In this document: piece by piece, positions 15,225 to 24,319 of the stretch
Position numbering within the stretch: the stretch's first letter is position 1
Layout: each line of letters begins with the position of its first letter
The notes under the pieces: generated by a model
The model's database searches: none
The model's input: the letters and a program-made list of their open reading frames with translations, nothing else
Told to the model about the DNA's origin: nothing
Source: an uncultured Bacteroidia bacterium
GTDB taxonomy: Bacteria; Bacteroidota; Bacteroidia; Bacteroidales; UBA932
Assembly (NCBI GenBank): GCA_902780175.1
Contig: CACZEU010000002.1
Coordinates: 1 to 48,095 of the forward strand
DNA length: 48,095 bases
Reading direction: 5' to 3'
Translations under genes and position numbers: made by a program

Positions 15225-16513
15225 AAATACTTCTTCTCCATGCGGTCCAGCGCGATGAAGATGAAGATCAGCACAGTGAACGACCAAAGCGACGATCCGC
15301 CGTAGCTGAACAGCGGCAGCGGGATGCCGATTACCGGCATGAGCCCTATCGTCATTCCGATATTGATGAAGAGGTGCATGAACAGGCACGCCGCCACGCA
15401 GTAGCCGTATATGCGTGTAAACGAGCTCCTGGCCCGTTCCGAATCCTGTACTATCCAGAATATCAGCAGCCCGTACATCACCACCACCAGCAGGCTCCCG
15501 AAGAAGCCCCATTCTTCCCCGACCGTACAGAAAATGAAGTCTGTACTCTGCTCGGGAACGAAGCCGTAGGTGGTCTGTGTGCCGTTCAGGTAGCCCTTCC
15601 CGAACATTCCGCCGGAACCTATGGCGATAAGCGACTGATGGACGTTGTACCCGAGTCCCTGCGGGTCCTCCCTGAGTCCAAGAAGCACCTCTATGCGTCC
15701 CTTCTGGTGGTCCTTGAGCGCGTGATGGAAGATGAAATCGGTGGCGAAGACCATCGCGGAACCTGCCATGGCCACAAGCACTATCAAGGCAAGTATCTGC
15801 CTCCGGAGGCGCTGCGACTGCACCCGGCGCAGGTAATAAACGGCATAAACCACCGCCCCCACGAGCACCAGCGCAAGCGACACCCACCAGTGTGTGGTAA
15901 GGGTAAGGACGAAAAGCAGCACGAACATGCCTGCCAGTCCGAGCCACCATCCGGAAAGCCCCTCGCGGTACAGGACCAATACGAATCCTGCGTAAACCAG
16001 TGCGGAACCGGTCTCGCTCTCCGCGATGATAGCAAGTATGGGGAGCGCAATTACAAGGAACGCCGTAAGTATGTTTTTCCAGCCGCTCATGCGGAATTCC
16101 GGCTTGCTCATCACCGACGCCAGCAGCAGCGACGTAGTGATCTTCGACAGTTCCGCCGGCTGGAACTTGACGGGTCCGAGCTCGAACCACGAATGCGAAC
16201 CCTTCACGTTGCTGCTGAGGAAGATGACCAGGACCAGCAGCATCAGCACCACGCCGTATGCCGGCCGGCATACGCTTTCCCAGAAATACGGCTTGATGAT
16301 GAACAGGATGAGCACCGCCAGTAGCAGCGCGCCCCCTATCCACAGCGCCTGCTTGCCGCAGTTGTAGCGCAGGTCGAATATGCCAGACGGCTCCATGCTC
16401 TGCACGGCGGCATATATGTTCAGCCAGCCGAACAGCATGATCAGCAGGTACAGGATGACGAGCCTCCAGTCAACGGTATGGCCAAGACTCCGCAGCGGTG
16501 TTTCTTCCGTCAT
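15221..16513 (-). CDS. rodA: Rod-shape SEDS glycosyltransferase RodA
   Basis: A 430-residue SEDS protein with about ten membrane segments. It polymerises lipid II with the class B PBP of the elongasome. Family landmarks are SHSWFELGPVKFQPAELSK in the first half, ESETGSALVYAG, and near the end the conserved P-L-x-F-x-S-Y-G-G-S-S. It overlaps the PBP2 gene by 4 bp and is the last gene of the mre operon, as in many Bacteroidales. Confidence 0.95.
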   Translation of the reverse strand: MTEETPLRSLGHTVDWRLVILYLLIMLFGWLNIYAAVQSMEPSGIFDLRYNCGKQALWIGGALLLAVLILFIIKPYFWESVCRPAYGVVLMLLVLVIFLSSNVKGSHSWFELGPVKFQPAELSKITTSLLLASVMSKPEFRMSGWKNILTAFLVIALPILAIIAESETGSALVYAGFVLVLYREGLSGWWLGLAGMFVLLFVLTLTTHWWVSLALVLVGAVVYAVYYLRRVQSQRLRRQILALIVLVAMAGSAMVFATDFIFHHALKDHQKGRIEVLLGLREDPQGLGYNVHQSLIAIGSGGMFGKGYLNGTQTTYGFVPEQSTDFIFCTVGEEWGFFGSLLVVVMYGLLIFWIVQDSERARSSFTRIYGYCVAACLFMHLFINIGMTIGLMPVIGIPLPLFSYGGSSLWSFTVLIFIFIALDRMEKKYF

Positions 16514-18342
16514 TGCCGTATCAGTTTAGTCCGGAGCACCCGGTTTTCAAGGTCTTTGCGTTCGGGGCTGATCTCGCCGCGGAGGTATTTCTCCACCAGC
16601 AGCGAAGCGATCGGAGTGGCCCAGCTGGCACCGGAGCCGGCGTTCTCGATGTATGCCGCGACCGCAATCTGCGGGTCGTCCTTGGGCGCAAAGCACACGA
16701 AGACCGAATTGTCCTTTCCGTGGGGATTCTGCGCCGTGCCGGTCTTGCCGCAGATGTTCAGTCCGCGTACGTACGCGACGTTCGCGGTGGCGCCGTCGTC
16801 AAACTGGTTGACGGCTTTCCACATGCCGCGTATCACGCTGGGGAAGTAAGTGGAATCCACCAGTGTGTAGTGGCGTTCGGTGAATTTGGGGTCGAGGGGG
16901 ACGCCCTCCGAGGCCTTGACCACGTGGGGGATGTAGTAGTAGCCCCGGTTGGCGATTATCGCCGCCAGATTGGCGATCTGCAGGGGCGTGGTGAGGATTT
17001 CTCCCTGTCCGATGGACAGCGAGACTATGGTGGGGAAGCGCCAGTGGCCTTTGTGGTAGCGCTTGTTGTAAAAATCCGAAGTGGGGATGTTGCCGCTGAG
17101 TTCGGAAGGGAAGTCGCTGCCGAGCCTGCCTCCGAAGCCGAAGCTGCATACCATCTCCCGCCAGTGGTTGTACGCCTCCTCCGTCGATTCGTACTTGGGA
17201 TTCTCCAGAATGGTGCGCATGACGTGGCAGAAGTACCCGTTGCAGGACATCATTATGGCGTCTTCCAGGTTGAGGGGCGTGCGGTGTCCGTGGCAGCCGA
17301 GCTTGCGTCCGCTGGAGGTATAGACGTATCCGCCGTAGCAGCTGTAGTACATTCCGGGATGCAGCACCCCGTCCTGCTGGCCTATCAGGCCGTTTACCAT
17401 CTTGAATACGGATCCGGGAGGGTACGATGCGGAAACGGCGCGGTTGTACAGCGGCTTGTGCTTGTTCTTCGACAGCGTATTGTAGTGGCTGCCGAAGTCG
17501 GCAAGCACATCGACGTCGATGCCGGGGCTGGAGACTATTGTCAGGAGCTCCCCGGTCTTCGGATCTATGGCCACCAGGCTGCCTTTCTTGCCGTTCATCA
17601 GCTTCTGGCCGTAGCTCTGCAGGTAGGCGTCGATGGTGGTGGTGATATCCTTGCCCGGGACGGCCTCGACGTCGAATTCGCCGTTCCGGTAGGGGGCTTT
17701 CTGGCGGCCGCGGGAGTCGCGCAGGTAGATGTGCCAGCCGGTCTTGCCGCGCAGGTCTTCCTCGCGTGCGGCCTCGAGTCCGGTGCGGCCGTAGAAGTCG
17801 CCGGGCTTGTAGTCCGGGTGGTCCTTGAGGAATTCGGCGTTGACCTCGGAGATGTAGCCCAGCAGGTTGCCTCCGGCGTTGAATGGATACTCACGTATGC
17901 CGCGTGCCTGGCTCTTGAATCCGGGGAACAGGTATTCCTGCTCGGCGAATTTCATGTATGTCTCCGAGTTTATCTGCTTGAGGAAGGTAAGCGTCTGCCA
18001 GCCGATGCGCGACCGGTAGTTGTGGTAATACTCCATCCGCTCGCGGATGAAGTCGGCCGTGGTGTCCAGCGCCTGGGCGAGCGCGAGGGTGTCGAATTCC
18101 TGCACCTGCTTGGGCGTGACGAGGATGTCGTAGCAGATGCGGTTGCCGACCAGCAGCACTCCGTTGCGGTCGTATATGGCTCCCCTGGGCGGATAGATGG
18201 TCTCCCGCTGCATGGAATTGTTGTCGGCGTCCGTCTTGTAACTCTGGTTGAGTATCTGCACATAGAACAGGCGTCCGAGGAGCAGCAGCAACACCACTCC
18301 CAGGCCTATGAGAAGCTTGGTGGAACGGTTGCTGTACTCCAT
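16510..18342 (-). CDS. mrdA: Penicillin-binding protein 2 (elongasome transpeptidase)
   Basis: A 610-residue class B PBP. An N-terminal membrane anchor (~10-30) precedes the dimerisation domain with the usual R-x-x-Y-P region (REYPFNAGGNLLGYISEVN area). The transpeptidase domain shows all three motifs: PGSVFK (SxxK), SCN (SxN) and KTGTAQNP (KTG). It cross-links new glycan during side-wall growth together with RodA. Its ATG directly abuts the mreD stop (TAA-ATG) and its own stop overlaps rodA. Confidence 0.95.
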   Translation of the reverse strand: MEYSNRSTKLLIGLGVVLLLLLGRLFYVQILNQSYKTDADNNSMQRETIYPPRGAIYDRNGVLLVGNRICYDILVTPKQVQEFDTLALAQALDTTADFIRERMEYYHNYRSRIGWQTLTFLKQINSETYMKFAEQEYLFPGFKSQARGIREYPFNAGGNLLGYISEVNAEFLKDHPDYKPGDFYGRTGLEAAREEDLRGKTGWHIYLRDSRGRQKAPYRNGEFDVEAVPGKDITTTIDAYLQSYGQKLMNGKKGSLVAIDPKTGELLTIVSSPGIDVDVLADFGSHYNTLSKNKHKPLYNRAVSASYPPGSVFKMVNGLIGQQDGVLHPGMYYSCYGGYVYTSSGRKLGCHGHRTPLNLEDAIMMSCNGYFCHVMRTILENPKYESTEEAYNHWREMVCSFGFGGRLGSDFPSELSGNIPTSDFYNKRYHKGHWRFPTIVSLSIGQGEILTTPLQIANLAAIIANRGYYYIPHVVKASEGVPLDPKFTERHYTLVDSTYFPSVIRGMWKAVNQFDDGATANVAYVRGLNICGKTGTAQNPHGKDNSVFVCFAPKDDPQIAVAAYIENAGSGASWATPIASLLVEKYLRGEISPERKDLENRVLRTKLIRQ

Positions 18343-18846
18343 TTATTCGGGTCTGAGGATTCTTGAGACCACAAGGCACACGGGCGTGCTCACTATGACG
18401 GAAAGCAGGAACCTGACGGCGCCGCTCCAGAATTTCACGGTGCCGGCGGAGTCGACCCACACGTACAGCAGGAAGTAAATCACGCAGAGTATGAACGTGG
18501 CCAGCGCGAATTTGGGTATGCCGAAACGGGACAGGCTGAGCTCGCCCTCGCGCGTGCCCAGTTCGTCGCCGAACAGAATGTCCACCGTGAAATTGCGTGC
18601 CAGGGCGACGGGAACGATGGCGAAGCTCGTGAGTCCCAGCGTGCCGGTGGAGAAGAAGTCCACCAGGAAGCCCAGCGCGAAGCCTGCGATCATCATGGGC
18701 ACGTTGCCCATGCGCAGCGGCAGCATGAGCACGAGGGCGGGCAGGTACGACAGCACCACGAACCTCGACAGGTTGAGGAAGTTGCACAGTACGATCTGCA
18801 CGGCCGTGAGCACCACGAAGGCTATTATGAACTTGTAGTCTTTCAT
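18343..18846 (-). CDS. mreD: Rod shape-determining protein MreD
   Basis: A 167-residue membrane protein with five or six hydrophobic segments. Sequence identity of MreD is low between phyla, so the assignment rests on size, topology, the L-P-L-R-x-G segment and its fixed place between mreC and mrdA. It overlaps mreC by 4 bp. Confidence 0.88.
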   Translation of the reverse strand: MKDYKFIIAFVVLTAVQIVLCNFLNLSRFVVLSYLPALVLMLPLRMGNVPMMIAGFALGFLVDFFSTGTLGLTSFAIVPVALARNFTVDILFGDELGTREGELSLSRFGIPKFALATFILCVIYFLLYVWVDSAGTVKFWSGAVRFLLSVIVSTPVCLVVSRILRPE

Positions 18847-19661
18847 CGGGACATCTTCTCAATGGTTTCACGGTCCGGGTTCTCCGCGAGGATGACGTAA
18901 CGCAGCGATGCGAAATCCACGAAAAGGTGTACGTCGACAACCCTCACGGCGCCGTCTTCCACGCGGGTGCCCTCAGTGACGCCCAGGGGGATGTCGGGAG
19001 GGTAAACCTTGGAGATGCCGCTGGTCCAGACGGTGTCCCCGACGGGAATCTCCAGGTGCATCGGGATGTCCCGGATGGTTGCATGGTCGGTGCGGCGGCC
19101 GTCCCAGCGGAGCGGGGCGACTACGCCTTCGCGGCCGATGCGCGCGCTGACGTTGACCCTGTCGTTCATGAGCGAAAGGCCGTAGGAATAATGCCTGTCG
19201 ACGGCGTAAACCATACCCACCACGCCGTTGGGCGCTATGATGGCGCTGCCCTCGCGGACGCCGTTCTCGCTGCCCTTGTCCACGATGATGTAGTTGTGGC
19301 GGGTGTTGGTGCCCATCGCGGTAATCTCGGCGGGAATGTAGTTGAAACGGGGCGGGAGACCGGCGGAGTCGAGCCTGGCCATGGCCTTCATCGACCTTTC
19401 AAGCTCCTTGTAGTGCTGGAGTTCCTTGAAGAGCTCGAAGTTGCGGCCGGCAAGTATGTCGTTCTGCTCCCTGAGGGTGAAGTACGAACGTATGCGTTCG
19501 GCGGTGCCCCAGCCGGCGGCCATCACGTTGTGGCTGGCGCGGTTGATCCAGATGTTCTGCAGGGTGGAAGAAGAGCGCAACATAGACAACGCGGCAAACT
19601 CCAGGATAATGAAGATTGCCGCGGTGAATATTCCAGCGAACACTTTCTTCCTTGCGGCCAT
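18843..19661 (-). CDS. mreC: Rod shape-determining protein MreC
   Basis: A 272-residue bitopic protein: short cytoplasmic tail, membrane helix (~8-26), a coiled-coil stretch (~60-95), then the beta-barrel domain with YIIVDKGSENGVREG and the conserved N-G-V-V-G-M-V (usual form). It links the cytoplasmic MreB filament to the PBP2/RodA pair in the periplasm. Its start abuts the mreB stop and its end overlaps mreD. Confidence 0.95.
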   Translation of the reverse strand: MAARKKVFAGIFTAAIFIILEFAALSMLRSSSTLQNIWINRASHNVMAAGWGTAERIRSYFTLREQNDILAGRNFELFKELQHYKELERSMKAMARLDSAGLPPRFNYIPAEITAMGTNTRHNYIIVDKGSENGVREGSAIIAPNGVVGMVYAVDRHYSYGLSLMNDRVNVSARIGREGVVAPLRWDGRRTDHATIRDIPMHLEIPVGDTVWTSGISKVYPPDIPLGVTEGTRVEDGAVRVVDVHLFVDFASLRYVILAENPDRETIEKMSR

Positions 19662-20684
19662 CTATCGCATGAGGAAGGAGTAGTGGTCTGTGTTCTTGAG
19701 GGCCATGCAGGTGCCGCGCGCGACTGCGTGCAGAGGGTCCTCGCATACGTGGAACTGGATGTTGACCTTGTCCGTGAGGCGCTTGTCGAGCCCGCGGAGC
19801 TGGGCGCCGCCGCCGGAAAGGTAGATGCCGTTCTCCACGATGTCGGAATACAGCTCCGGAGGGGTATTCTCCAGGACGTGGAGGATGGAGGTCTCTATCT
19901 TGGCGATGGACTTGTCCAGGCAGTGGGCGATTTCCTGATGGGTGATGGTGGCCTCGACAGGGTGTGCGGTCATGAGGTTGGGGCCGCGGACGATGAAGGG
20001 CTCGGGCTCGTCGACGAGGTCGGGGATGACGGCTCCGACGGCAATCTTGATCTTCTCTGCGGTGATTTCGCCGACCTTGATGTTGTGCTGCTGGCGCAGG
20101 TACTGCTGGATGTCGGACGTGAATACGTCGCCTGCGGTACGGATGCTTTCCTGCACTACGAGGCCTCCGAGGGAGATGACGGCGATTTCGGTGGTGCCGC
20201 CGCCTATGTCGACGACCATGTTGCCGATAGGCTTTTCTACCTCCAGACCGATACCGAGTGCGGATGCCATGGGCTCGAATATCAGATATACGTCGCGTCC
20301 GCCGGCGTGCTCGGTGGAGTCGCGGACGGCCCTGATTTCAACTTCCGTGGAGCCGGAAGGGATGCCGACGACGACCTTGAGGTTGGGGGTGAAGAGGCTG
20401 CGGTGCTTGCTGTTTACCTGCTTGATGAATCCGCGGATCATCATCTCCGCGGCGTTGAAGTCTGCGATGACGCCGTCCCTCAGGGGGCGGATGGTGCGTA
20501 TGCCGGGGTTGTTGCGCTCGTGCATCAGCTTGGCCTTCTGGCCGATGGCGATGCATTTGCCGGTGCTGTTGTCGATAGCGACTATGCTGGGCTCGTCCAG
20601 GACGATCTGGTCGTTCTGATATATGACGGTATTGGCGGTACCGAGGTCAATGGCGAGCTCTTGGTTTAGGAAAGAAAAAGCCAT
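19662..20684 (-). CDS. mreB: Actin-like rod shape-determining protein MreB
   Basis: A 340-residue actin homologue. IDLGTANT near residue 10 is the phosphate-1 loop, VDIGGGTTEIAV the phosphate-2 loop, and LSGGGAQLRGL the adenosine region. ATG 20684 (MAFSFLNQE...) gives the normal MreB N-terminus; an in-frame ATG at 20732 would place the promoter inside the gene. It is the first gene of mreBCD-mrdA-rodA, all of which abut or overlap. Confidence 0.97.
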   Translation of the reverse strand: MAFSFLNQELAIDLGTANTVIYQNDQIVLDEPSIVAIDNSTGKCIAIGQKAKLMHERNNPGIRTIRPLRDGVIADFNAAEMMIRGFIKQVNSKHRSLFTPNLKVVVGIPSGSTEVEIRAVRDSTEHAGGRDVYLIFEPMASALGIGLEVEKPIGNMVVDIGGGTTEIAVISLGGLVVQESIRTAGDVFTSDIQQYLRQQHNIKVGEITAEKIKIAVGAVIPDLVDEPEPFIVRGPNLMTAHPVEATITHQEIAHCLDKSIAKIETSILHVLENTPPELYSDIVENGIYLSGGGAQLRGLDKRLTDKVNIQFHVCEDPLHAVARGTCMALKNTDHYSFLMR

Positions 20685-20711
20685 GGTGTTGTACAGTTCG
20701 TGATATTCGTA

Positions 20712-20750
20712 CAAAATTAAGTATATTTCCACAAAATTCCGCTAAATTTG
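20712..20750. promoter_or_regulatory. Divergent promoter region mreB / ispD
   Basis: The 87-bp spacer holds a minus-strand TAATTTTG (20719-20712) 27 nt before mreB and a plus-strand TAAATTTG (20743-20750) 21 nt before ispD. Neither has a convincing -33 TTTG at the ideal distance. Confidence 0.55.
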
Positions 20751-20771
20751 TACAAATAAATTTTTATAGGC

Positions 20772-21449
20772 ATGGCAAGACCGGTATATGCAGTGTTCGT
20801 GGCAGGCGGAAGCGGCACCCGCATGGGCGGGGGAGTACCCAAGCAGTTTCTGGAACTTGGCGGTATCCCGGTGCTCCAGCGCACGGTGGAGGCCTTCCTC
20901 TCCGCCGAGCCTTCTGCAAACGTCATCACGGTGCTTCCCGCCGGGCACGTCGATGAATGGAAGGAACTGTGCCTGAGGCATGCCGTATCATTCCCGCAGA
21001 CCATAGTCAAAGGCGGAATCACCCGTTTCCATTCAGTGCTCGCCGCCCTGGAGAAGGTGCCCGACGGCGCCATCGTCTCCATCCACGACGGCGTGCGGCC
21101 CTTCGTTCCGCCCGCACTCGTGCGATCCATGCTCGACGCCATGTCCGCCCCCGGCGGCCCCGAGGCCCTCATTCCTGTGCTTCCGGTCACGGACACCCTT
21201 CGCAGCATCGACCCTTCCGCGCCCGCGCCAGACCGCAGCAAGCTGGTTGCAGTGCAGACTCCCCAGATGTTCCGTTCGGAAATACTTAAGGCCGCCTACA
21301 GGCAGCCTTACGATACGTCTTTCACCGACGACGCCACCGTCGCAGAGCGCTCCGGCGTCGTCATTTCCACCATCCCCGGCGACAAGTTCAACATCAAGAT
21401 CACCACTCAGGACGACCTGAAACTTGCCCGGTTCCTTATAGATTCTTAA
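20772..21449 (+). CDS. ispD: 2-C-methyl-D-erythritol 4-phosphate cytidylyltransferase
   Basis: A 225-residue nucleotidyltransferase. GGSGTRMG (12-19) and PKQF (23-26) bind CTP, with IHDGVRPFV, VQTPQMF and FTDDATVAE further along as in IspD. It makes CDP-methylerythritol in the non-mevalonate isoprenoid pathway, which ultimately also feeds undecaprenyl carriers for the wall enzymes encoded nearby. Its 3' end overlaps the convergent lrp-type gene by 14 bp. Confidence 0.95.
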   Translation: MARPVYAVFVAGGSGTRMGGGVPKQFLELGGIPVLQRTVEAFLSAEPSANVITVLPAGHVDEWKELCLRHAVSFPQTIVKGGITRFHSVLAALEKVPDGAIVSIHDGVRPFVPPALVRSMLDAMSAPGGPEALIPVLPVTDTLRSIDPSAPAPDRSKLVAVQTPQMFRSEILKAAYRQPYDTSFTDDATVAERSGVVISTIPGDKFNIKITTQDDLKLARFLIDS

Positions 21450-21927
21450 AACTCGTATTCTTAAAATCCTTTACCCAGGCCTGGCGCTCGAACGCCTGGT
21501 CCAGGGAGATCATGGTCTCGGTGGACTGCACGTAGGGGATGCGCTGGATGGTGTTGCAGATGGTTTCCATCAGGTGGTCGTTGTCGATGCAGTAGAGCTT
21601 GAGCAGGAGAGCGGCGTGTCCTGTGACGAAGTGGCATTCCACCACCTCGGGGATGTGCTTGAGCGTCTCCACCACCTCGCGGTACTTGTTGCCTTCGGTC
21701 AGCGATATGCTGATGAATGCGCATACGTCCAGCCCGAGGGCTCCGGGCTTGACCATCATCTGCGAACCGGCAAGGACGCCTCCGTCTTCCAGTTTCTTGA
21801 TCCTCTGGTGCACGGCGGCCCCGGATATGCCGCAGTCCCTGGCGATTTCCAGGTAGGGCATACGGGCGTTGTTCACAAGGGAATAGAGTATCTTGCGGTC
21901 GATGTCGTCGAGTTTATAGTTCGGCAT
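21436..21927 (-). CDS. Lrp/AsnC-family transcriptional regulator
   Basis: A 163-residue Lrp-type protein. The N-terminal helix-turn-helix (D-x-I-D-R-K-I-L-Y-S-L..., with SGAAVHQRIKKLE as the recognition region) precedes a RAM ligand-binding domain with the G-H-A-A-L-L-L-K strand. It is probably amino-acid responsive; targets are unknown. It starts 3 nt after the topA stop, so it is likely co-transcribed with topA. Its last 14 bp overlap the ispD end on the other strand. Confidence 0.92.
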   Translation of the reverse strand: MPNYKLDDIDRKILYSLVNNARMPYLEIARDCGISGAAVHQRIKKLEDGGVLAGSQMMVKPGALGLDVCAFISISLTEGNKYREVVETLKHIPEVVECHFVTGHAALLLKLYCIDNDHLMETICNTIQRIPYVQSTETMISLDQAFERQAWVKDFKNTSFKNL

Positions 21928-21930
21928 AGG

Positions 21931-24243
21931 CTACTTTTTCTTCGTGTATCTCTTGTTGGCTGATGTGGGCGCTCCTGCGGCGATGATGTCCTTGCAGGCC
22001 TGCTCGGTGAGCTTTTCGGCGTCGGTGCCGCGGGGGAGGCGGTAATTGTTGCCGTCAAACTTGATGTAAGGGCCGTAGCGTCCGTTGACGACGGTGATGC
22101 CGCTTTCCGCCCACTCGTGGATAGGCGCTGCGACGGCCTCTTTCTTGGCGGCGTCGGACTCGATGATGGCGATGCATTCGTCGAGGCCGATGTTCATGGG
22201 ATCCTTGCCCCTCGGCAGGGAGACGTTCTGCTCGCCCCACTTGAGGTACGGGCCGAAGCGGCCCTTGGTGGCGATTATCTCCACCCCCTTGTATTCACCG
22301 ATGGTGCGGGGGAGCTTGAACAGCTTGACGGCCTCTTCGAGGGTGAGGTTCTCGATAATCTGGCCCTTGCTGAGGCTGGCCGACTGGCGGTCGGGGCCGT
22401 CGCCCTTCTGCACGTAGGGGCCGAACTGCCCGAGGCGGGCGGTGATCATCAGGCCGTCGGACGGGTCGATGCCGATTTCCCTCTCGATGTGCCCGTACTG
22501 GCGGTTGCTCATGGCCTCGTCAACCTTGTGGTGGAACGGAGTGTAAAAGTCGGAGATGACCTTGTTCCACTGCTTCTCGCCGCTGGCTATGGCGTCGAAG
22601 TCCTTCTCTACGTTGGCGGTGAAGTCATAGTCCATAATGTCGGAGAAACTGCCTGCCAGATAATCGGTTACGAGCACTCCGACGTCGGTGGGGAGGAGCT
22701 TGCCCCTCTCGGCGCCGATGGTCTCCGTCTTGGTGGCTTCGCTGATGCGCACGCCCTTCATGGTGAGGTTGCGGACCGGCACCTTGCGGCCGTCCTTGTC
22801 GCCTTTGACAAGATATCCGCGGGCCTTGGTGAGGGTGGTGATGGTGGGGGCGTACGTCGACGGGCGGCCGATTCCGAGTTCCTCCATCTTCTTGATGAGT
22901 GTCTGCTCGGAATAGCGTAACGGCGCCTGGGTGAACTTGCATTCGGCGCGGACCGCGATGGGATCGAGCTGCTGGCCGACGTTCAGGGCGGGGATGAAGA
23001 CCTCGCCGTCCTGGGGCTCCTCTTCGTCGTCGGTGCCCTCGCGGTAGAGGCGCAGGAAGCCGTCGAACAGTATCTGGACCGACTGCATGGAGTACTTCTC
23101 ATCGCGGCGGTCGATGTCAACCGTGATGTTGGTGTTGAGGATCCTGGCCTCCGTCATCTGGGATGCGACGGTGCGCTTCCAGATAAGTTGGTAGAGTTTC
23201 TTCTCCTGCTGGGTGCCCTCGATCTCGGTGTTGGTTACGAAGGTGGGGCGTATGGCCTCGTGGGCCTCCTGTGCGCCCTTGGCGTGTACGTGGTACTGGC
23301 GGGGGTGTGAAAGCTCCGGACCGAAATTCTTGATGATGAAATCCTTTGTGGTGCCTACTGCGAGCGACGAGAGGTTGGTGGAGTCGGTACGCATGTAGGT
23401 GATGAGACCCCTTTCGTACAGCGACTGGGCCACGCGCATGGTGGTGCTGACGGGCAGGTGGAACTTGCGGGCGGCCTCCTGCTGCAGGGTGGAAGTGGTG
23501 AACGGCGGCGGCGGGACGCGGAGCCCCTCCTTGCTGTCGATCGCGGCTACGGTATAGATTGCCCCGATGCAGTCCTCGAGGAACGCACGGGCTTCTTCAA
23601 TTGTACCGAACTTCTTGTCCAGCAGTCCTTTGACCGGGGTTCCGGAGGCGTCGAACTCGGCCTCTACACGGTAGAACGGGACGGGCTTGAAGGCGTTGAT
23701 CTCCCTCTCGCGGTCCACCACCAGGCGGAGGACGACGGACTGCACGCGGCCGGCGGAAAGGCCCCTCTGGATCTTGCGCCACAGGATGGGGGAGAGCTCG
23801 AAACCGACTAGGCGGTCGAGGACCCTGCGGGCCTGCTGGGCATTCACGAGGTCCATGTCCAGGGCGCGGGGATTCTCCACGGCGTGGAGGATGGCGTCCT
23901 TGGTGATTTCGTGGAATACGATACGGCGGGTTTTGTCCGCGGGAAGGCCGAGGGTTTCGCTGAGGTGCCAGGAGATGGCTTCTCCTTCGCGGTCCTCATC
24001 GGAAGCCAGCCACACCATCGTGGATGAGTCTGCAAGCTTGCGGAGGTCGCTGACCACCTTTTTCTTTTCCGACGGTATCACATACTCGGGGCGGAAGCCG
24101 TTCTTGATGTCTATGCTGAGGCTTTTGTCTTGCAGGTCGCGGATGTGGCCGAAGCTGGAACGGACGACGAATCCGTCTCCGAGGAACTTCTGGATGGTCT
24201 TCGCCTTGGCCGGCGACTCTACTATAACTAGATTCTTTTCCAT
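21931..24243 (-). CDS. topA: DNA topoisomerase I
   Basis: A 770-residue type IA topoisomerase that relaxes negative supercoils. The TOPRIM opening LVIVESPAKAKTI, the D-x-D-x-E-G-E-A (ASDEDREGEAI) metal motif and the active-site tyrosine in ITYMRTDST are present. In place of zinc fingers, the C-terminus carries repeats of the form RFGPYLKWGEQN / RYGPYIKFDGNN, the toprim-C-repeat type usual in Bacteroidota. The Lys-rich tail (RYTKKK) is also typical. Start 24243 follows a TAAATTTG box by 20 nt. Confidence 0.97.
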   Translation of the reverse strand: MEKNLVIVESPAKAKTIQKFLGDGFVVRSSFGHIRDLQDKSLSIDIKNGFRPEYVIPSEKKKVVSDLRKLADSSTMVWLASDEDREGEAISWHLSETLGLPADKTRRIVFHEITKDAILHAVENPRALDMDLVNAQQARRVLDRLVGFELSPILWRKIQRGLSAGRVQSVVLRLVVDREREINAFKPVPFYRVEAEFDASGTPVKGLLDKKFGTIEEARAFLEDCIGAIYTVAAIDSKEGLRVPPPPFTTSTLQQEAARKFHLPVSTTMRVAQSLYERGLITYMRTDSTNLSSLAVGTTKDFIIKNFGPELSHPRQYHVHAKGAQEAHEAIRPTFVTNTEIEGTQQEKKLYQLIWKRTVASQMTEARILNTNITVDIDRRDEKYSMQSVQILFDGFLRLYREGTDDEEEPQDGEVFIPALNVGQQLDPIAVRAECKFTQAPLRYSEQTLIKKMEELGIGRPSTYAPTITTLTKARGYLVKGDKDGRKVPVRNLTMKGVRISEATKTETIGAERGKLLPTDVGVLVTDYLAGSFSDIMDYDFTANVEKDFDAIASGEKQWNKVISDFYTPFHHKVDEAMSNRQYGHIEREIGIDPSDGLMITARLGQFGPYVQKGDGPDRQSASLSKGQIIENLTLEEAVKLFKLPRTIGEYKGVEIIATKGRFGPYLKWGEQNVSLPRGKDPMNIGLDECIAIIESDAAKKEAVAAPIHEWAESGITVVNGRYGPYIKFDGNNYRLPRGTDAEKLTEQACKDIIAAGAPTSANKRYTKKK

Positions 24244-24263
24244 AAATCTTTCGAATTCGGCTA

Positions 24264-24301
24264 CAAATTTAAGGGGATTTTCCGAATTTTACCTAATTTT
24301 G
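24264..24301. promoter_or_regulatory. Divergent promoter region topA / PBP1A
   Basis: The minus-strand TAAATTTG (24271-24264) serves topA with a 20-nt leader. The plus-strand TAATTTTG (24294-24301) serves the PBP gene with an 18-nt leader that contains GGAA just before the ATG. No clear -33 boxes are visible. Confidence 0.55.
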
Positions 24302-24319
24302 TGTTTTCAAGTATTGGAA

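Noticed and set aside
13818..20669. Very long open frames opposite the symporter, rodA, mrdA, mreC and mreB genes (up to ~840 codons)
   Set aside because: They mirror the GC-rich codon structure of well-recognised genes, have no domain I know, no promoter or spacing of their own, and would require almost complete overlap.
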